64,000 nt of DNA from Cupriavidus basilensis (GTDB lineage Bacteria; Pseudomonadota; Gammaproteobacteria; Burkholderiales; Burkholderiaceae): NCBI RefSeq assembly GCF_000876015.1, contig NZ_BBQM01000012.1:310001-374000 (forward strand), in the 5' to 3' direction. Positions within the stretch are counted from its first letter, which is position 1. Each line of letters starts with the position of its first letter. The notes under the pieces were generated by a model. That model was not told the DNA's origin. It made no database searches and saw only the letters and a list, made by a program, of their open reading frames with translations. A program made the position numbers and the translations under genes. Positions 42,770 through 51,253 of the stretch are shown here, one piece after another.

Positions 42770-43950
42770 ACGATGTCTTTATCCATGCACTTGGCGTCAC
42801 CTGCGCGCTCGGCGACGGCGCGGACGCCGTGCGCGCCGCGCTCTGGCGCACCGACGCCGCGCCCGGCGGCGAAGTCACCGAGCGCTACAGCGCGGGCCGG
42901 CCGCTGCACCTCGGCACGGTCGATGCCGCGCTGGCGCTGCCGCAAGGCACGCCGCTGGTGCACCGCACGCGCAACAACGCGCTGCTGCATCACGCCGCGC
43001 TGCAATGCCTGCCGCAGCTGCAGGCGGCCATTGCCCGCTTCGGCCCGGCGCGCGTGGCGGTGGTGATGGGCACCAGCACCTCGGGCATCGCCGAGGGCGG
43101 CGAGGCGGTCGATGCGCGCAGCGTCGGCGGCGCGTGGCCCGAGGGCTTTCACTACGGGCAGCAGGAGCTGGGCTCGCCGGCGCAGTTCCTGGCCGGCGCG
43201 CTGGGCGTGACCGGGGTGGCGTATACGCTGTCCACAGCCTGCTCGTCGAGCGCCAAGGCGCTGGCCGCGGCGGCGCGGCTGCTGCGCAGCGGCGCCGCCG
43301 ACGCGGTCATCGCGGGCGGCGCCGACACCTTGTGCGCGTTTACCGTGGCCGGCTTCAGCGCGCTGGACTCGGTCTCGGCCGCGCGCTGCAACCCGCTGTC
43401 GGTCAACCGCGCCGGCATCAACCTGGGCGAGGGCGCCGCGCTCTTCCTGCTCTCGCGCGAGGCGGGCGAAGTGCGGCTGGCCGGCTGGGGCGAGACCTCC
43501 GACGCGCACCACATGTCGGCGCCCGATCCCAGCGGCGCCGGCGCGCAGGCCGCCATGCGGCAGGCGCTGGCGCGCGCCGGCCTCGCCGCCGGCGACATCG
43601 ACTACCTCAACCTGCACGGCACCGCCACGCCGCAGAACGACGCGATGGAGGCGCTGGCCTGCGCCGCGCTGTTCGGCGAGCGCGTGCCGCTGAGTTCGAC
43701 CAAACCGATGACCGGCCACGCGCTCGGCGCCGCCGGCGCCATCGAGGCCGCGCTGATGTGGCTGACGCTGGCCGGCAACCCGCGGGGCCGCCTGCCCGCG
43801 CACTGGTGGGACGGCGCCGCCGACCCGGCGCTGCCGCCGCTGCGCGTGGTGGCGCCCGGCGAGGCGCTGGGCCGCGCGCCGCGCTACGTGATGAGCAATT
43901 CCTTCGCGTTCGGCGGCAGCAACAGCGCCGTGATCCTGGGGGCGGGCTGA
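42766..43950 (+). CDS. Beta-ketoacyl-ACP synthase (first ketosynthase of the cluster)
   Basis: A 394-residue thiolase-fold ketosynthase with an intact triad: Cys159 in STACSSSAKAL, His284 in LNLHGTATPQND and His318 in TGHALGAAGA. It condenses malonyl-ACP with the acyl chain. ATG 42766 has GGAGGG. Which of the two ketosynthases in the operon pairs with the chain-length factor at 31235 (the ApeO/ApeC arrangement) and which works alone (ApeR-like) is not decided here; position near the dehydratase favours the ApeO-like role for this one. Confidence 0.92.
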   Translation: MNDVFIHALGVTCALGDGADAVRAALWRTDAAPGGEVTERYSAGRPLHLGTVDAALALPQGTPLVHRTRNNALLHHAALQCLPQLQAAIARFGPARVAVVMGTSTSGIAEGGEAVDARSVGGAWPEGFHYGQQELGSPAQFLAGALGVTGVAYTLSTACSSSAKALAAAARLLRSGAADAVIAGGADTLCAFTVAGFSALDSVSAARCNPLSVNRAGINLGEGAALFLLSREAGEVRLAGWGETSDAHHMSAPDPSGAGAQAAMRQALARAGLAAGDIDYLNLHGTATPQNDAMEALACAALFGERVPLSSTKPMTGHALGAAGAIEAALMWLTLAGNPRGRLPAHWWDGAADPALPPLRVVAPGEALGRAPRYVMSNSFAFGGSNSAVILGAG

Positions 43951-43952
43951 GC

Positions 43953-44441
43953 ATGAGCGAGACCATCGCAAGCCGCCGCGCCGCCTTCCCCGGCCTGCCG
44001 CCGATTGCCGACGTGGTGCCGCATGCCGGCGCCATGCGCCTGCTCGACGAGCTGCTCGGCGCCGACGAGGAGCGCGCGGTGGCGCGCGCCACGGTGCGCG
44101 CCACGCAACTGTTCGTCGACGAGGCCGGCATGCCGGGCTGGGTCGGCATCGAGTACATGGCGCAGACCATCGCCGCCTGGGCCGGCGCGCGCGACTGGCG
44201 CGCGGGCCGCGAGCCGGGCATCGGCTTCCTGCTCGGCTCGCGCCGCTACGAGTGCGACGTGCCGGCGTTCCCGGTGGGCAGCGTGCTGACCGTGCAGGTC
44301 AGCGCCGAGCTGATCGGCGACAACGGCCTGGGCATGTTCGCCTGCGCGCTGTCGCTCGACGGCCGCGAAGTGGCGCGCGCCAACGTTTCCGTTTTCCAGC
44401 CCGCCGACGCGCGGGCGTTCTTGCAAGGACAACAACCATGA
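43953..44441 (+). CDS. Hotdog 3-hydroxyacyl-ACP dehydratase (ApeP-like)
   Basis: A 162-residue single hotdog domain: PHAGAMRLLDELLG with the catalytic His near 24, GWVGIEYMAQTIAAWAGA helix and the GFLLGSRRYECDVPAFPVGS strand. This is the FabA-like 'ApeP' group that forms a complex with the second dehydratase domain, here fused to the ligase at 33850. Removes water to form the conjugated double bonds. Start ATG 43953 is two bases after the ketosynthase stop. Confidence 0.88.
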   Translation: MSETIASRRAAFPGLPPIADVVPHAGAMRLLDELLGADEERAVARATVRATQLFVDEAGMPGWVGIEYMAQTIAAWAGARDWRAGREPGIGFLLGSRRYECDVPAFPVGSVLTVQVSAELIGDNGLGMFACALSLDGREVARANVSVFQPADARAFLQGQQP

Positions 44442-45169
44442 CGAACCGGACCGTGCTCGTCACAGGGTCATCGCGCGGCATCGGCCGCGCCATCGCGCTG
44501 CGCCTGGCGCGCGAGGGCTGCGATGTGGTGGTGCATTGCCGCGCGCGGCGCGAAGAGGCCGAATCGGTCGCCGACGCGGTGCGCGCGCTCGGCCGCGGCG
44601 CGCGCGTGCTGTGCTTCGACGTGCGCCAGCGCGAGCAGGCCGCCGCCGCGCTGCTGGCCGACATCGAGGCGCACGGCTGCTACTACGGCGTGGTGTGCAA
44701 CGCCGGCATCGCGCGCGATGCCGCCTTCCCGGCCATGACCGGCGAGGAGTGGGACGAGGTGATCCACACCAACCTCGACGCCTTCTACAACGTGCTCAAT
44801 CCCGTGGTGATGCCGATGGTGCAGCGGCGCAAGCCGGGCCGCATCGTCACGCTGTCCTCGGTCTCCGGGCTGGTGGGCAACCGCGGGCAGGCCAACTACA
44901 GCGCGGCCAAGGCCGGCATCATCGGCGCCACCAAGGCGCTGGCCATCGAGCTGGCCAAGCGCAACATCACCGTCAACTGCGTGGCGCCGGGCCTGATCGA
45001 CACCGAGATGGTGGAGCCGCACGTGCTGGAGGAAGCGCTGCGCATGATCCCGGCGCGCCGCATGGGCACGCCGGACGAGGTGGCCGCCACGGTGGCCTTC
45101 CTGATGTCCGCCGACGCCGGCTACATCACGCGCCAGGTGATCTCGGTCAACGGGGGGATGTTCGGATGA
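44438..45169 (+). CDS. 3-oxoacyl-ACP reductase, FabG-like (ApeQ-like)
   Basis: A 243-residue short-chain dehydrogenase. VLVTGSSRGIGRAIALRLA is the NADPH-binding TGxxxGIG motif; CNAGIA and the catalytic set Ser (SSVSG), Tyr-X3-Lys (YSAAKAG) are present, with Asn in TNLDAF. It reduces the ketone to hydroxyl in each elongation cycle. ATG 44438 overlaps the dehydratase stop; its stop overlaps the next ketosynthase. Confidence 0.92.
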   Translation: MTNRTVLVTGSSRGIGRAIALRLAREGCDVVVHCRARREEAESVADAVRALGRGARVLCFDVRQREQAAAALLADIEAHGCYYGVVCNAGIARDAAFPAMTGEEWDEVIHTNLDAFYNVLNPVVMPMVQRRKPGRIVTLSSVSGLVGNRGQANYSAAKAGIIGATKALAIELAKRNITVNCVAPGLIDTEMVEPHVLEEALRMIPARRMGTPDEVAATVAFLMSADAGYITRQVISVNGGMFG

Positions 45170-46395
45170 AGCGCGTCGTCGTTACCGGAACCGGCGCGGT
45201 CAGCGCGCTGGGCAATGACTGGGCCACCGTGCGCGAGCGCCTGGCGCAGGGCCGCAATGCCGTCGTGCACATGCCCGGCTGGCAGGAATACAAGGGCCTG
45301 AACACGCAGCTGGCGGCGCCCGTGCCGCCGTTCGCGCTGCCCGCGCACTACACGCGCAAGGCCACGCGCGCGATGGGGCGCGTGGCGGTGATGTCGGTGC
45401 TGGCCAGCGAGGCCGCGCTGCGGCAGGCGGGCCTGCTCGGCGATCCGCTGGTCACCGGCGGCAGGCTCGGCATCGCCTACGGCTCGTCGACCGGCACGCC
45501 GGCGGCGGTGGCCGACTTCGGCCGCATGATGAACGAGCGCACCACCGAGGACATCAGCGCCACCACCTACATCCGCATGATGCCGCACACGACGGCGGTC
45601 AACATCGGCGTGTTCTTCGGCATCACCGGGCGCATCATCACCACCTCCAGCGCCTGCACCTCGGGCAGCCAGGGCATCGGCTACGCCTACGAGGCCATCC
45701 GCAGCGGGCGCCAGGTGGCGATGCTGGCCGGCGGCGCGGAGGAGCTCGACCCGACCGAGGCCGCGGTGTTCGACACGCTGTTCGCCACCAGCACCTGCAA
45801 CGACGCGCCGCACACCACGCCGCGCCCGTTCGACAGCGAGCGCGACGGCCTGGTGCTGGGCGAGGGCGCCGGCACGCTGCTGCTGGAGGAGCTGGAGCAC
45901 GCGCAGGCGCGCGGCGCGCGCATCCTGGCGGAGCTGGTCGGCTTCGGCACCAACAGCGACGGCGCGCACGTGACCCAGCCCCAGGCCGGCACGATGGCGC
46001 AGGCCATGCGCCTGGCGCTCGAGGACGCCGGGGTGGCGCCGTCGGCCATCGGCTACGTCAACGCCCACGGCACCGCCACCGACCAGGGCGACATCGCCGA
46101 GTCGCACGCCACCGCGGAAGTGCTGGGCGGCGCGGTGCCGGTCAGCTCGCTCAAGAGCTACCTGGGCCATACGCTGGGCGCGTGCGGCGCGCTGGAAGCG
46201 TGGATGACCATCGAGATGATGCGCGAGGGCTGGTTCGCGCCCACCATCAACCTGGCCACGCCGGACCCGCGCTGCGCGCCGCTCGACCACATCATGGGCG
46301 CGGGCCGCCGGCTCGACATCGACTACGCCATGAGCAACAATTTCGCGTTCGGCGGCATCAACACCTCGCTGGTGTTCCGCCGCTGGCGCGGGTAG
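45166..46395 (+). CDS. Beta-ketoacyl-ACP synthase, FabF-like (second ketosynthase of the cluster)
   Basis: A 409-residue FabF-type enzyme with an intact active site: Cys164 in SSACTSGSQG, His301 in AHGTATDQGD and His335 in YLGHTLGACG. It starts with VVVTGTGAVSALGNDW. It likely works in chain initiation or as the partner of the chain-length factor. ATG 45166 overlaps the FabG stop. A GC hairpin with T6 follows its stop. Confidence 0.93.
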   Translation: MKRVVVTGTGAVSALGNDWATVRERLAQGRNAVVHMPGWQEYKGLNTQLAAPVPPFALPAHYTRKATRAMGRVAVMSVLASEAALRQAGLLGDPLVTGGRLGIAYGSSTGTPAAVADFGRMMNERTTEDISATTYIRMMPHTTAVNIGVFFGITGRIITTSSACTSGSQGIGYAYEAIRSGRQVAMLAGGAEELDPTEAAVFDTLFATSTCNDAPHTTPRPFDSERDGLVLGEGAGTLLLEELEHAQARGARILAELVGFGTNSDGAHVTQPQAGTMAQAMRLALEDAGVAPSAIGYVNAHGTATDQGDIAESHATAEVLGGAVPVSSLKSYLGHTLGACGALEAWMTIEMMREGWFAPTINLATPDPRCAPLDHIMGAGRRLDIDYAMSNNFAFGGINTSLVFRRWRG

Positions 46396-46403
46396 CCGGA
46401 CCC

Positions 46404-46437
46404 GGGCGGCTCCCCGGCGGGGCCGCCCGCGTTTTTT
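46404..46437 (+). terminator. Intrinsic terminator after the last ketosynthase
   Basis: GGGCGGC/GCCGCCC stem (7 bp) around an 11-base GC-rich loop, two bases, then TTTTTT at 46432-46437. It is a canonical terminator in the middle of the operon, before the last two genes, so those may have lower or independent expression. Confidence 0.75.
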
Positions 46438-46468
46438 CCTGATCGACAAAACCAACAAAGGAAGGTCA

Positions 46469-46921
46469 ATGAAGCACGCTCTCCCGATCCTGGCCGCGAC
46501 CGCAGCGGTTGCCATGCTGCTGTCCACGCCCGCCGCGGCGCGCGACACCAGGTACATGCTGCCGTTCAAGGATGTGCTGGACATGCCCGAGGCGCAGGAA
46601 AAGCTCGACGGTTCGGTCAAGTTCTTCCTGGCCGGCCAGGGCAAGCCCAAGGTGCTCGAAAGCAAGGAGGAGGACGTGTCCAACCGCAAGACCAACAGCT
46701 TCGGCAAGAGCGACGAGGAAGCCTGCCGCTGGGCCGCGCTGTCGGCGCTGATCGCGTTCCAGGACAAGGCCAGGTCGCTCGGCGTCAACGCCGTGGTCAA
46801 CGTGGTGAGCTACTACAAGAAGACCGAGGTCGCCAGCGCGACCGAGTACGAATGCCACGCCGGCGCCGTGGTGGCCGGCGTCGCGCTCAAGGGCACCTAC
46901 GCCCGCGTCGCCGCCCGGTGA
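46469..46921 (+). CDS. Secreted protein of aryl polyene clusters ('excinuclease'-misnamed family)
   Basis: A 150-residue periplasmic protein. Residues 1-24 form a signal peptide (LAATAAVAMLLSTPAAA). The mature chain has KFFLAGQGKPKVLESKEEDVS and ACRWAALSALIAFQDKARSLGVNAVVNVVSYYKK; the last part resembles the heavy-metal-binding YbjQ-like fold. Homologues next to aryl polyene genes are sometimes called 'excinuclease ATPase subunit', which has no support in the sequence. ATG 46469 has AAGGAAGG upstream. Role unknown. Confidence 0.8.
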   Translation: MKHALPILAATAAVAMLLSTPAAARDTRYMLPFKDVLDMPEAQEKLDGSVKFFLAGQGKPKVLESKEEDVSNRKTNSFGKSDEEACRWAALSALIAFQDKARSLGVNAVVNVVSYYKKTEVASATEYECHAGAVVAGVALKGTYARVAAR

Positions 46922-46952
46922 CGGGCGACGCCGCCCGCGGCTGAAGCGCGCC

Positions 46953-47696
46953 ATGCCGCCAATCGTGCAACCTGGGGCGGTCCACGTGCGGGTGGCGGAC
47001 GTGGATGCCACGGCGGCGCTGGCGCCGCCGCCCGCGCGCTGGATGAGCGCGCAGGAGGCGCGCCGGCTCGGCGAGCTGCGCGCCGGCCCGCGCGCCGCGC
47101 AGTTCGTGGCCGGGCGCTGGCTGGCGCGCGCGCTGCTGGCGCAGGCCTGCGGCGGCGCCTGGCAGGACTGGTCGCTCGACGCCGCGCCGGACGGCCCGCC
47201 GCGCGCCAGCGGGCCGGTGCCCGCGCATGTCTCGATTTCCCATTCCGGCGGCCTGGTCGCCTGCGCCGCGGGCCATGCGCCGCTCGGGCTCGACCTCGAA
47301 TGCGTGCGTCCGCGCCGCGGCCTCGACGCCCTGATCGGGGCGGTCAGCAGCGCCGCCGAGCGCGCCGCCATGCCGGCCCTGCTCGCCGCCGACGAGGCCG
47401 CGCGGCTGGCCGCGTTCTTCGAACTCTGGACCCTCAAGGAAGCCTGGCTCAAGCGCGCCGGCGGCGCGCTGTTCCAGACCATGCTGGGCCACGCGGTGGC
47501 CGTTTCTCCGGCTGTGTCTCCGGCCGTCTCTGCGGCCATCTCGTCGGACGGCGGCGCCGGCCACGCCGCCAACGCCTGCACCTGGCAGTACGGCGGCGCC
47601 ATGCTGGCGCTGTGCGCCGGGCCGCCGCCCGCGCTCGCCGGCGCCTTGCCGGCGGGCCTGCGCTACTGGCGCCTCGCCGCCGCGCAAGCGGCCTGA
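46953..47696 (+). CDS. 4'-phosphopantetheinyl transferase, Sfp type
   Basis: A 247-residue Sfp-like enzyme. VSISHSGGLVACA, LGLDLECVRP (metal-binding GxDxE) near 111-120 and FFELWTLKEAWLKRAGG (W-x2-KEA) near 153-169 are all present. It transfers phosphopantetheine to the two cluster ACPs. The C-terminal third has a low-complexity VSPAVSPAVSAAIS run. It is the last gene of the aryl polyene operon, 31 bases after the secreted protein. ATG 46953 lacks a strong ribosome site. Confidence 0.9.
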   Translation: MPPIVQPGAVHVRVADVDATAALAPPPARWMSAQEARRLGELRAGPRAAQFVAGRWLARALLAQACGGAWQDWSLDAAPDGPPRASGPVPAHVSISHSGGLVACAAGHAPLGLDLECVRPRRGLDALIGAVSSAAERAAMPALLAADEAARLAAFFELWTLKEAWLKRAGGALFQTMLGHAVAVSPAVSPAVSAAISSDGGAGHAANACTWQYGGAMLALCAGPPPALAGALPAGLRYWRLAAAQAA

Positions 47697-47855
47697 CCGT
47701 CACGCCGCCGGCAGGGTCGCCGCAGTGGCGTCGGCGACCTTCCTACATCCGGATCGCGTGCCTTCGGGTAGACTGGGCAGTGCGAGCGCCCTCCGCCCAT
47801 GCAACCGGCTCACCGAGATTCCCGGATTCCCGACTACGCGAGGAGAATGTCCCCC

Positions 47856-48944
47856 ATGCATGCAGTCCCGTTGCTTGACAGCAGTGCCAACGATAGCCCT
47901 GCCGAAGCGCCCCTTCGCGACCTGCGCCGCGTCGCGATCCACCCCGATCACTGGTATCCGCTGGCCTGGTCGCGCGAAGTCAAGCGCGGCAAGGCGCACG
48001 GCGTGCGTTTCGCCGGCGAGCCCATCGTGCTGGTGCGCACGGAGTCCGGCTCCGTGTTCGCGCTCGAAGACCGCTGCGCGCACCGGCAGGTGCCGCTGCA
48101 CGAAGGCGTGGTGGCCGGCGAATCGATTCGCTGCTGCTATCACGGCTGGACCTACGATTGCACCGGCAGCTGCATCGACGTGCCCTACCTGGGCCGCGAG
48201 CGCCTGCCCAACGGCGTGCGCGCCTATCCGTGCCGCGAGGCCGAGGGCCTGATCTTCGTCTTCCCGGGCAGCGCCGTGCTGGCCGACGAGACCCCGCTGC
48301 CCGCGCTCGGCTCGGTCGCCGACAAGGCCTACAAGACCCGCCGCTTCGGCCGCGAGGTCAAGTGCCACTACTCGTTCATGCACGAGAACCTGATGGACAT
48401 GAACCACCAGTTCCTGCACCGCCGCCAGATGGGGCAGATGCGCGCGCGCTCGCTGGGCCGCCGGCGCGGCGACGGCTGGGTCGAGGTGGACTACACCTTC
48501 TCGCGCGAGGAAGGCAAGCAGCCGGTGGGCGAGGCGCTGGTGTTCGGCAGCGGCAAGGGCGGCGGCCAGAACAACAAGGACGTGATGACGGTGCGCACCA
48601 GCTATCCCTACCAGACGCTGCAGATCCGCACCGCGGAAGGCACGCTGGTGATGGACCTGTGGATCGTCTACGTGCCGCTCGACGCCGAGCAGCGCACCAA
48701 CCGCACCTTCGGCCTGCTGTCGATCAAGAAGCCGGGCATTCCCGGCGCGCTGGACCTGGCCTGGCCGCTGCTGGTCTGGTTTACCGAGCGCATCTTCAAG
48801 GAAGACCGCGAGATCGTCGAGATGGAGCAGGCCGCGCACGATGCCCAGGGCGCCGACTGGAACCACGAGGTGTTCCCGGTCATCAACGAGCTGCGCGACC
48901 TGCTGCGCCAGAACGGCGGGGCGGAGACGCCGCGCGCGGCCTGA
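47856..48944 (+). CDS. Rieske aromatic ring-hydroxylating oxygenase, alpha subunit
   Basis: A 362-residue single-component-type oxygenase. The 2Fe-2S Rieske ligands are Cys74/His76 (DRCAHRQ) and Cys94/His96 (CCYHGW); the mononuclear iron site has Asp181, His184 and His188 (NLMDMNHQFLH). Length and single-subunit plan match the vanillate/phenoxybenzoate/dicamba demethylase group, which O-demethylates or hydroxylates aromatic acids. No reductase or ferredoxin gene is adjacent, so electrons must come from elsewhere. ATG 47856 lies ten bases after GAGGAG; ATG 47847 is too close. Converges on an IclR gene with a 9-base gap. Confidence 0.9.
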   Translation: MHAVPLLDSSANDSPAEAPLRDLRRVAIHPDHWYPLAWSREVKRGKAHGVRFAGEPIVLVRTESGSVFALEDRCAHRQVPLHEGVVAGESIRCCYHGWTYDCTGSCIDVPYLGRERLPNGVRAYPCREAEGLIFVFPGSAVLADETPLPALGSVADKAYKTRRFGREVKCHYSFMHENLMDMNHQFLHRRQMGQMRARSLGRRRGDGWVEVDYTFSREEGKQPVGEALVFGSGKGGGQNNKDVMTVRTSYPYQTLQIRTAEGTLVMDLWIVYVPLDAEQRTNRTFGLLSIKKPGIPGALDLAWPLLVWFTERIFKEDREIVEMEQAAHDAQGADWNHEVFPVINELRDLLRQNGGAETPRAA

Positions 48945-48953
48945 TCCCGGGCG

Positions 48954-49739
48954 CTACTTGGAGAAGCGGTTGCGCTCGTCGCGCTCCAGCGTGGAGCAGG
49001 CGGTGCGCAGCATGGCCGAGAAGCGCGTGAGCGCCGGCTCGATGCGGTAGGCCGGGCCGGCGATCGAAATCCCGTAGCACTCGCCCGACAGCCGCACCGG
49101 CCACGCCAGCGCGCCCACGTCGGGCAGCGACTCGCCCAGGTTGACGAAGCAGCCGCGCTCGGCCGACGCCTTCAGCTCGGCCTCGAGCTGGGCCGCGTCG
49201 GCCACCGTGCGCGGCGTGAAGCGCTCGAAGCCCAGTTGCGCGATCAGCGCGCGGCGCTCGTCCTCGGGCATCGCCGACAGCAGCGCCTTGCCGATCGAGT
49301 TGGCATGCAGGTCGCGCCGCTCGCCCGCGGTGGCGATGTAGCGGATGGCGTGCGGGGACTCCAGCACGTCCAGGTACACCACCCATTTCCCTTCGTGCAG
49401 CTTGCCGATCACCACCGTCTCGCCGGTGGCGGCGCGCAGCTCGTTCATGGTGCCGTGCACGCGGTCCAGCACCGGGTCGTGCCGCGCGATCTGCTGGGCC
49501 ATCGCCAGCAGGCGCCCGGTCGGGTAATAGCCCTGGCGGCGCCCGGTCTCGTAGAGATAGCCCAGCGAGGTGAGGGTGCGGATCAGCGCCAGGCAGCTCG
49601 ACGCCGGCACCGCCAGCAGCCGGGCCAGCTCCGAGAGCGAGAGCGCGCGGCGCTCGCGCGCGAACGTTTCGATGATCTCGAGCACGCGCAGCGCCGTCTT
49701 CACGTTCATCGGCGGCGCCTTGTTGTCGTTGGCGGTCAT
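48954..49739 (-). CDS. IclR-family regulator
   Basis: A 261-residue IclR protein. The N-terminal winged helix has LRVLEIIETFARERRALS and LARLLAVPASSCLALIRTLTSLGYLYET; the effector domain follows (ETVVIGKLHEGKWVVYLDVLE, RYIATAGERRDLHANSIGKALLSA). ATG 49739 is a plausible start; 49790 and 49808 are open but lie in low-complexity DNA. It converges with the Rieske oxygenase gene and may control it. Effector unknown. Confidence 0.88.
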   Translation of the reverse strand: MTANDNKAPPMNVKTALRVLEIIETFARERRALSLSELARLLAVPASSCLALIRTLTSLGYLYETGRRQGYYPTGRLLAMAQQIARHDPVLDRVHGTMNELRAATGETVVIGKLHEGKWVVYLDVLESPHAIRYIATAGERRDLHANSIGKALLSAMPEDERRALIAQLGFERFTPRTVADAAQLEAELKASAERGCFVNLGESLPDVGALAWPVRLSGECYGISIAGPAYRIEPALTRFSAMLRTACSTLERDERNRFSK

Positions 49740-49831
49740 GGCGTTGCCCGGTGCGCGCGCCGGGCGGGTCGGAAAAGAAGCGCTAATCATAGTGCATCGG
49801 CCGGCCATGCGCGGCCACGGCCGGCGTGCCG

Positions 49832-50236
49832 TTACTGCGTGGCGGCCGGCGCCGCGCCCGTGCCGGCGGTTCCCGGCAGGCTGGTGCGCAGGCCGCCGCC
49901 ATCCTGGCTCGCGCCGCCGGTTGCCGCGCCGTTGGCTCCGCTGCTGGTCCCGCCGTTCGTGCCATCCGCGGCGCCGTCCTGCGAACGCTGGCGGCCGCGT
50001 CCGCGGCCGCGCATGCCGCCGCCACTGCCGCCCACGGGCGCGGCATGGTTCTGCCGCAGTTCCTGGTTGATGCTGTCCACCGTGCGCGGCCCCGGCGTCA
50101 TGCGCGCGAAGTTGCTGTTGATCGCGTTGATGGCCTCGTCGCCGGTGGCGGGCGAGCCCTGGGCGAACACGGCGGCCGGCAGCGACAGCGCGGCCGTCAG
50201 GCAGATCAGTCGGAGCGGTTGGGCGATGCGGGTCAT
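49832..50236 (-). CDS. Secreted low-complexity protein
   Basis: A 134-residue protein; ATG 50236 has GGAGG upstream. Residues 1-25 are a signal peptide (ICLTAALSLPAAVFA-Q). The mature part has a short helical domain (DEAINAINSNFARMTPGPR, VDSINQELRQNHAAP) then a Gly/Ser/Arg/Asn-rich tail with GRGRGRQRSQ and no Cys. Probably extracytoplasmic and disordered. Function unknown. Confidence 0.7.
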   Translation of the reverse strand: MTRIAQPLRLICLTAALSLPAAVFAQGSPATGDEAINAINSNFARMTPGPRTVDSINQELRQNHAAPVGGSGGGMRGRGRGRQRSQDGAADGTNGGTSSGANGAATGGASQDGGGLRTSLPGTAGTGAAPAATQ

Positions 50237-50387
50237 GGCGGTCCTCCGGGGCGGGCTGGCAAGCGATCCGGCGGATGCTAGCAGCGCGCGCGGACGCGCC
50301 GCAACGTCGGCAACGTACCGTTGCGTTTCAGCGCGCGCCGGCGTGTTTCAACGTATTACGCAGGCGGCGCCCGCTGCCCTTGCGCCG

Positions 50388-51245
50388 CTAGAGCTGCGCC
50401 GCGTGGTGCCGGATGTGATCCTCGATGAAGGTCGAGATGAAGTAGTAGCCGTGGTCGTAGCCCGCGTGGCGGCGCAGCGTGAGCGGCTGGCCGGCGGCGG
50501 CGCAGGCGGCCTCCAGCGCTTCCGGGTGAAGCTGCTCGGCGAGGAATTTGTCGGCCAGGCCCTGGTCGACCAGGATGCCGCCCGGGAAGGGCGCCGCGCC
50601 CTGGCGCGACATCAGCGCCGCGGCATCGTACTGCGCCCAGGCCGCGCGGTCGTCGCCGAGGTAGCGGCTGAAGGCCTTCTCGCCCCACGGGCAACGCGTG
50701 GGCGCGGCGATCGGCGCGAACGCGGACACCGAGCGGAAGCGCTGTGGATGGCGCTGCGCCAGCACCAGCGCGCCGTGCCCGCCCATCGAGTGGCCGAACA
50801 CGCCGACGCGCTGCGGGTCGGCCGGCAGTTCGCCGGTGACGATGCCGAACAGTTCCTGCGTGACGTAGCTCTCCATGCGCCAGTAGCGGCTCCACGGCGC
50901 CTGCGTGGCGTCGAGGTAGAAGCCCGCGCCCGCGCCGAAGTCCCACGACTCGGCCTCGCCGGCGATGCCGGTGTCGCGCGGGCTGGTATCGGGCGCCACC
51001 AGGATCAGGCCGTGCTCGGCGGCGAAGCGCTGCGCGCCGGCCTTGATCATGAAGGTTTCCTCGGTGCAGGTCAGGCCCGCGAGGTAGAACAGCGCGGGCA
51101 GGCGCCGCGCCGGCGCGGCCAGCGCCGCCGCCGGCAGGAACACCGAGAAACGCATCGGCAGGCCGATGGCCTGCGAGGCATGCCGGTAGAAGCGCTGCAC
51201 GCCGCCGTAGCAGCCGTGCTCCGAGAGCAGTTCGAGCGTGCTCAT
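50388..51245 (-). CDS. fghA: S-formylglutathione hydrolase
   Basis: A 285-residue esterase-D-type enzyme that hydrolyses S-formylglutathione to glutathione and formate in formaldehyde detoxification. FYLAGLTCTEETFMIKAGAQ with the substrate-near Cys, WDFGAGAGFYLDATQAPW, VFGHSMGGHGALVLA (nucleophile Ser) and YDHGYYFISTFIEDH (catalytic His) are family signatures. ATG 51245 lies eight bases after the dehydrogenase stop, so the two genes form one operon. Confidence 0.97.
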   Translation of the reverse strand: MSTLELLSEHGCYGGVQRFYRHASQAIGLPMRFSVFLPAAALAAPARRLPALFYLAGLTCTEETFMIKAGAQRFAAEHGLILVAPDTSPRDTGIAGEAESWDFGAGAGFYLDATQAPWSRYWRMESYVTQELFGIVTGELPADPQRVGVFGHSMGGHGALVLAQRHPQRFRSVSAFAPIAAPTRCPWGEKAFSRYLGDDRAAWAQYDAAALMSRQGAAPFPGGILVDQGLADKFLAEQLHPEALEAACAAAGQPLTLRRHAGYDHGYYFISTFIEDHIRHHAAQL

Positions 51246-51253
51246 GGCCGGCC

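Noticed and set aside
46469..46921. Excinuclease ATPase subunit
   Set aside because: There is a signal peptide and no Walker motifs or zinc fingers; the name is a carried-over misannotation.
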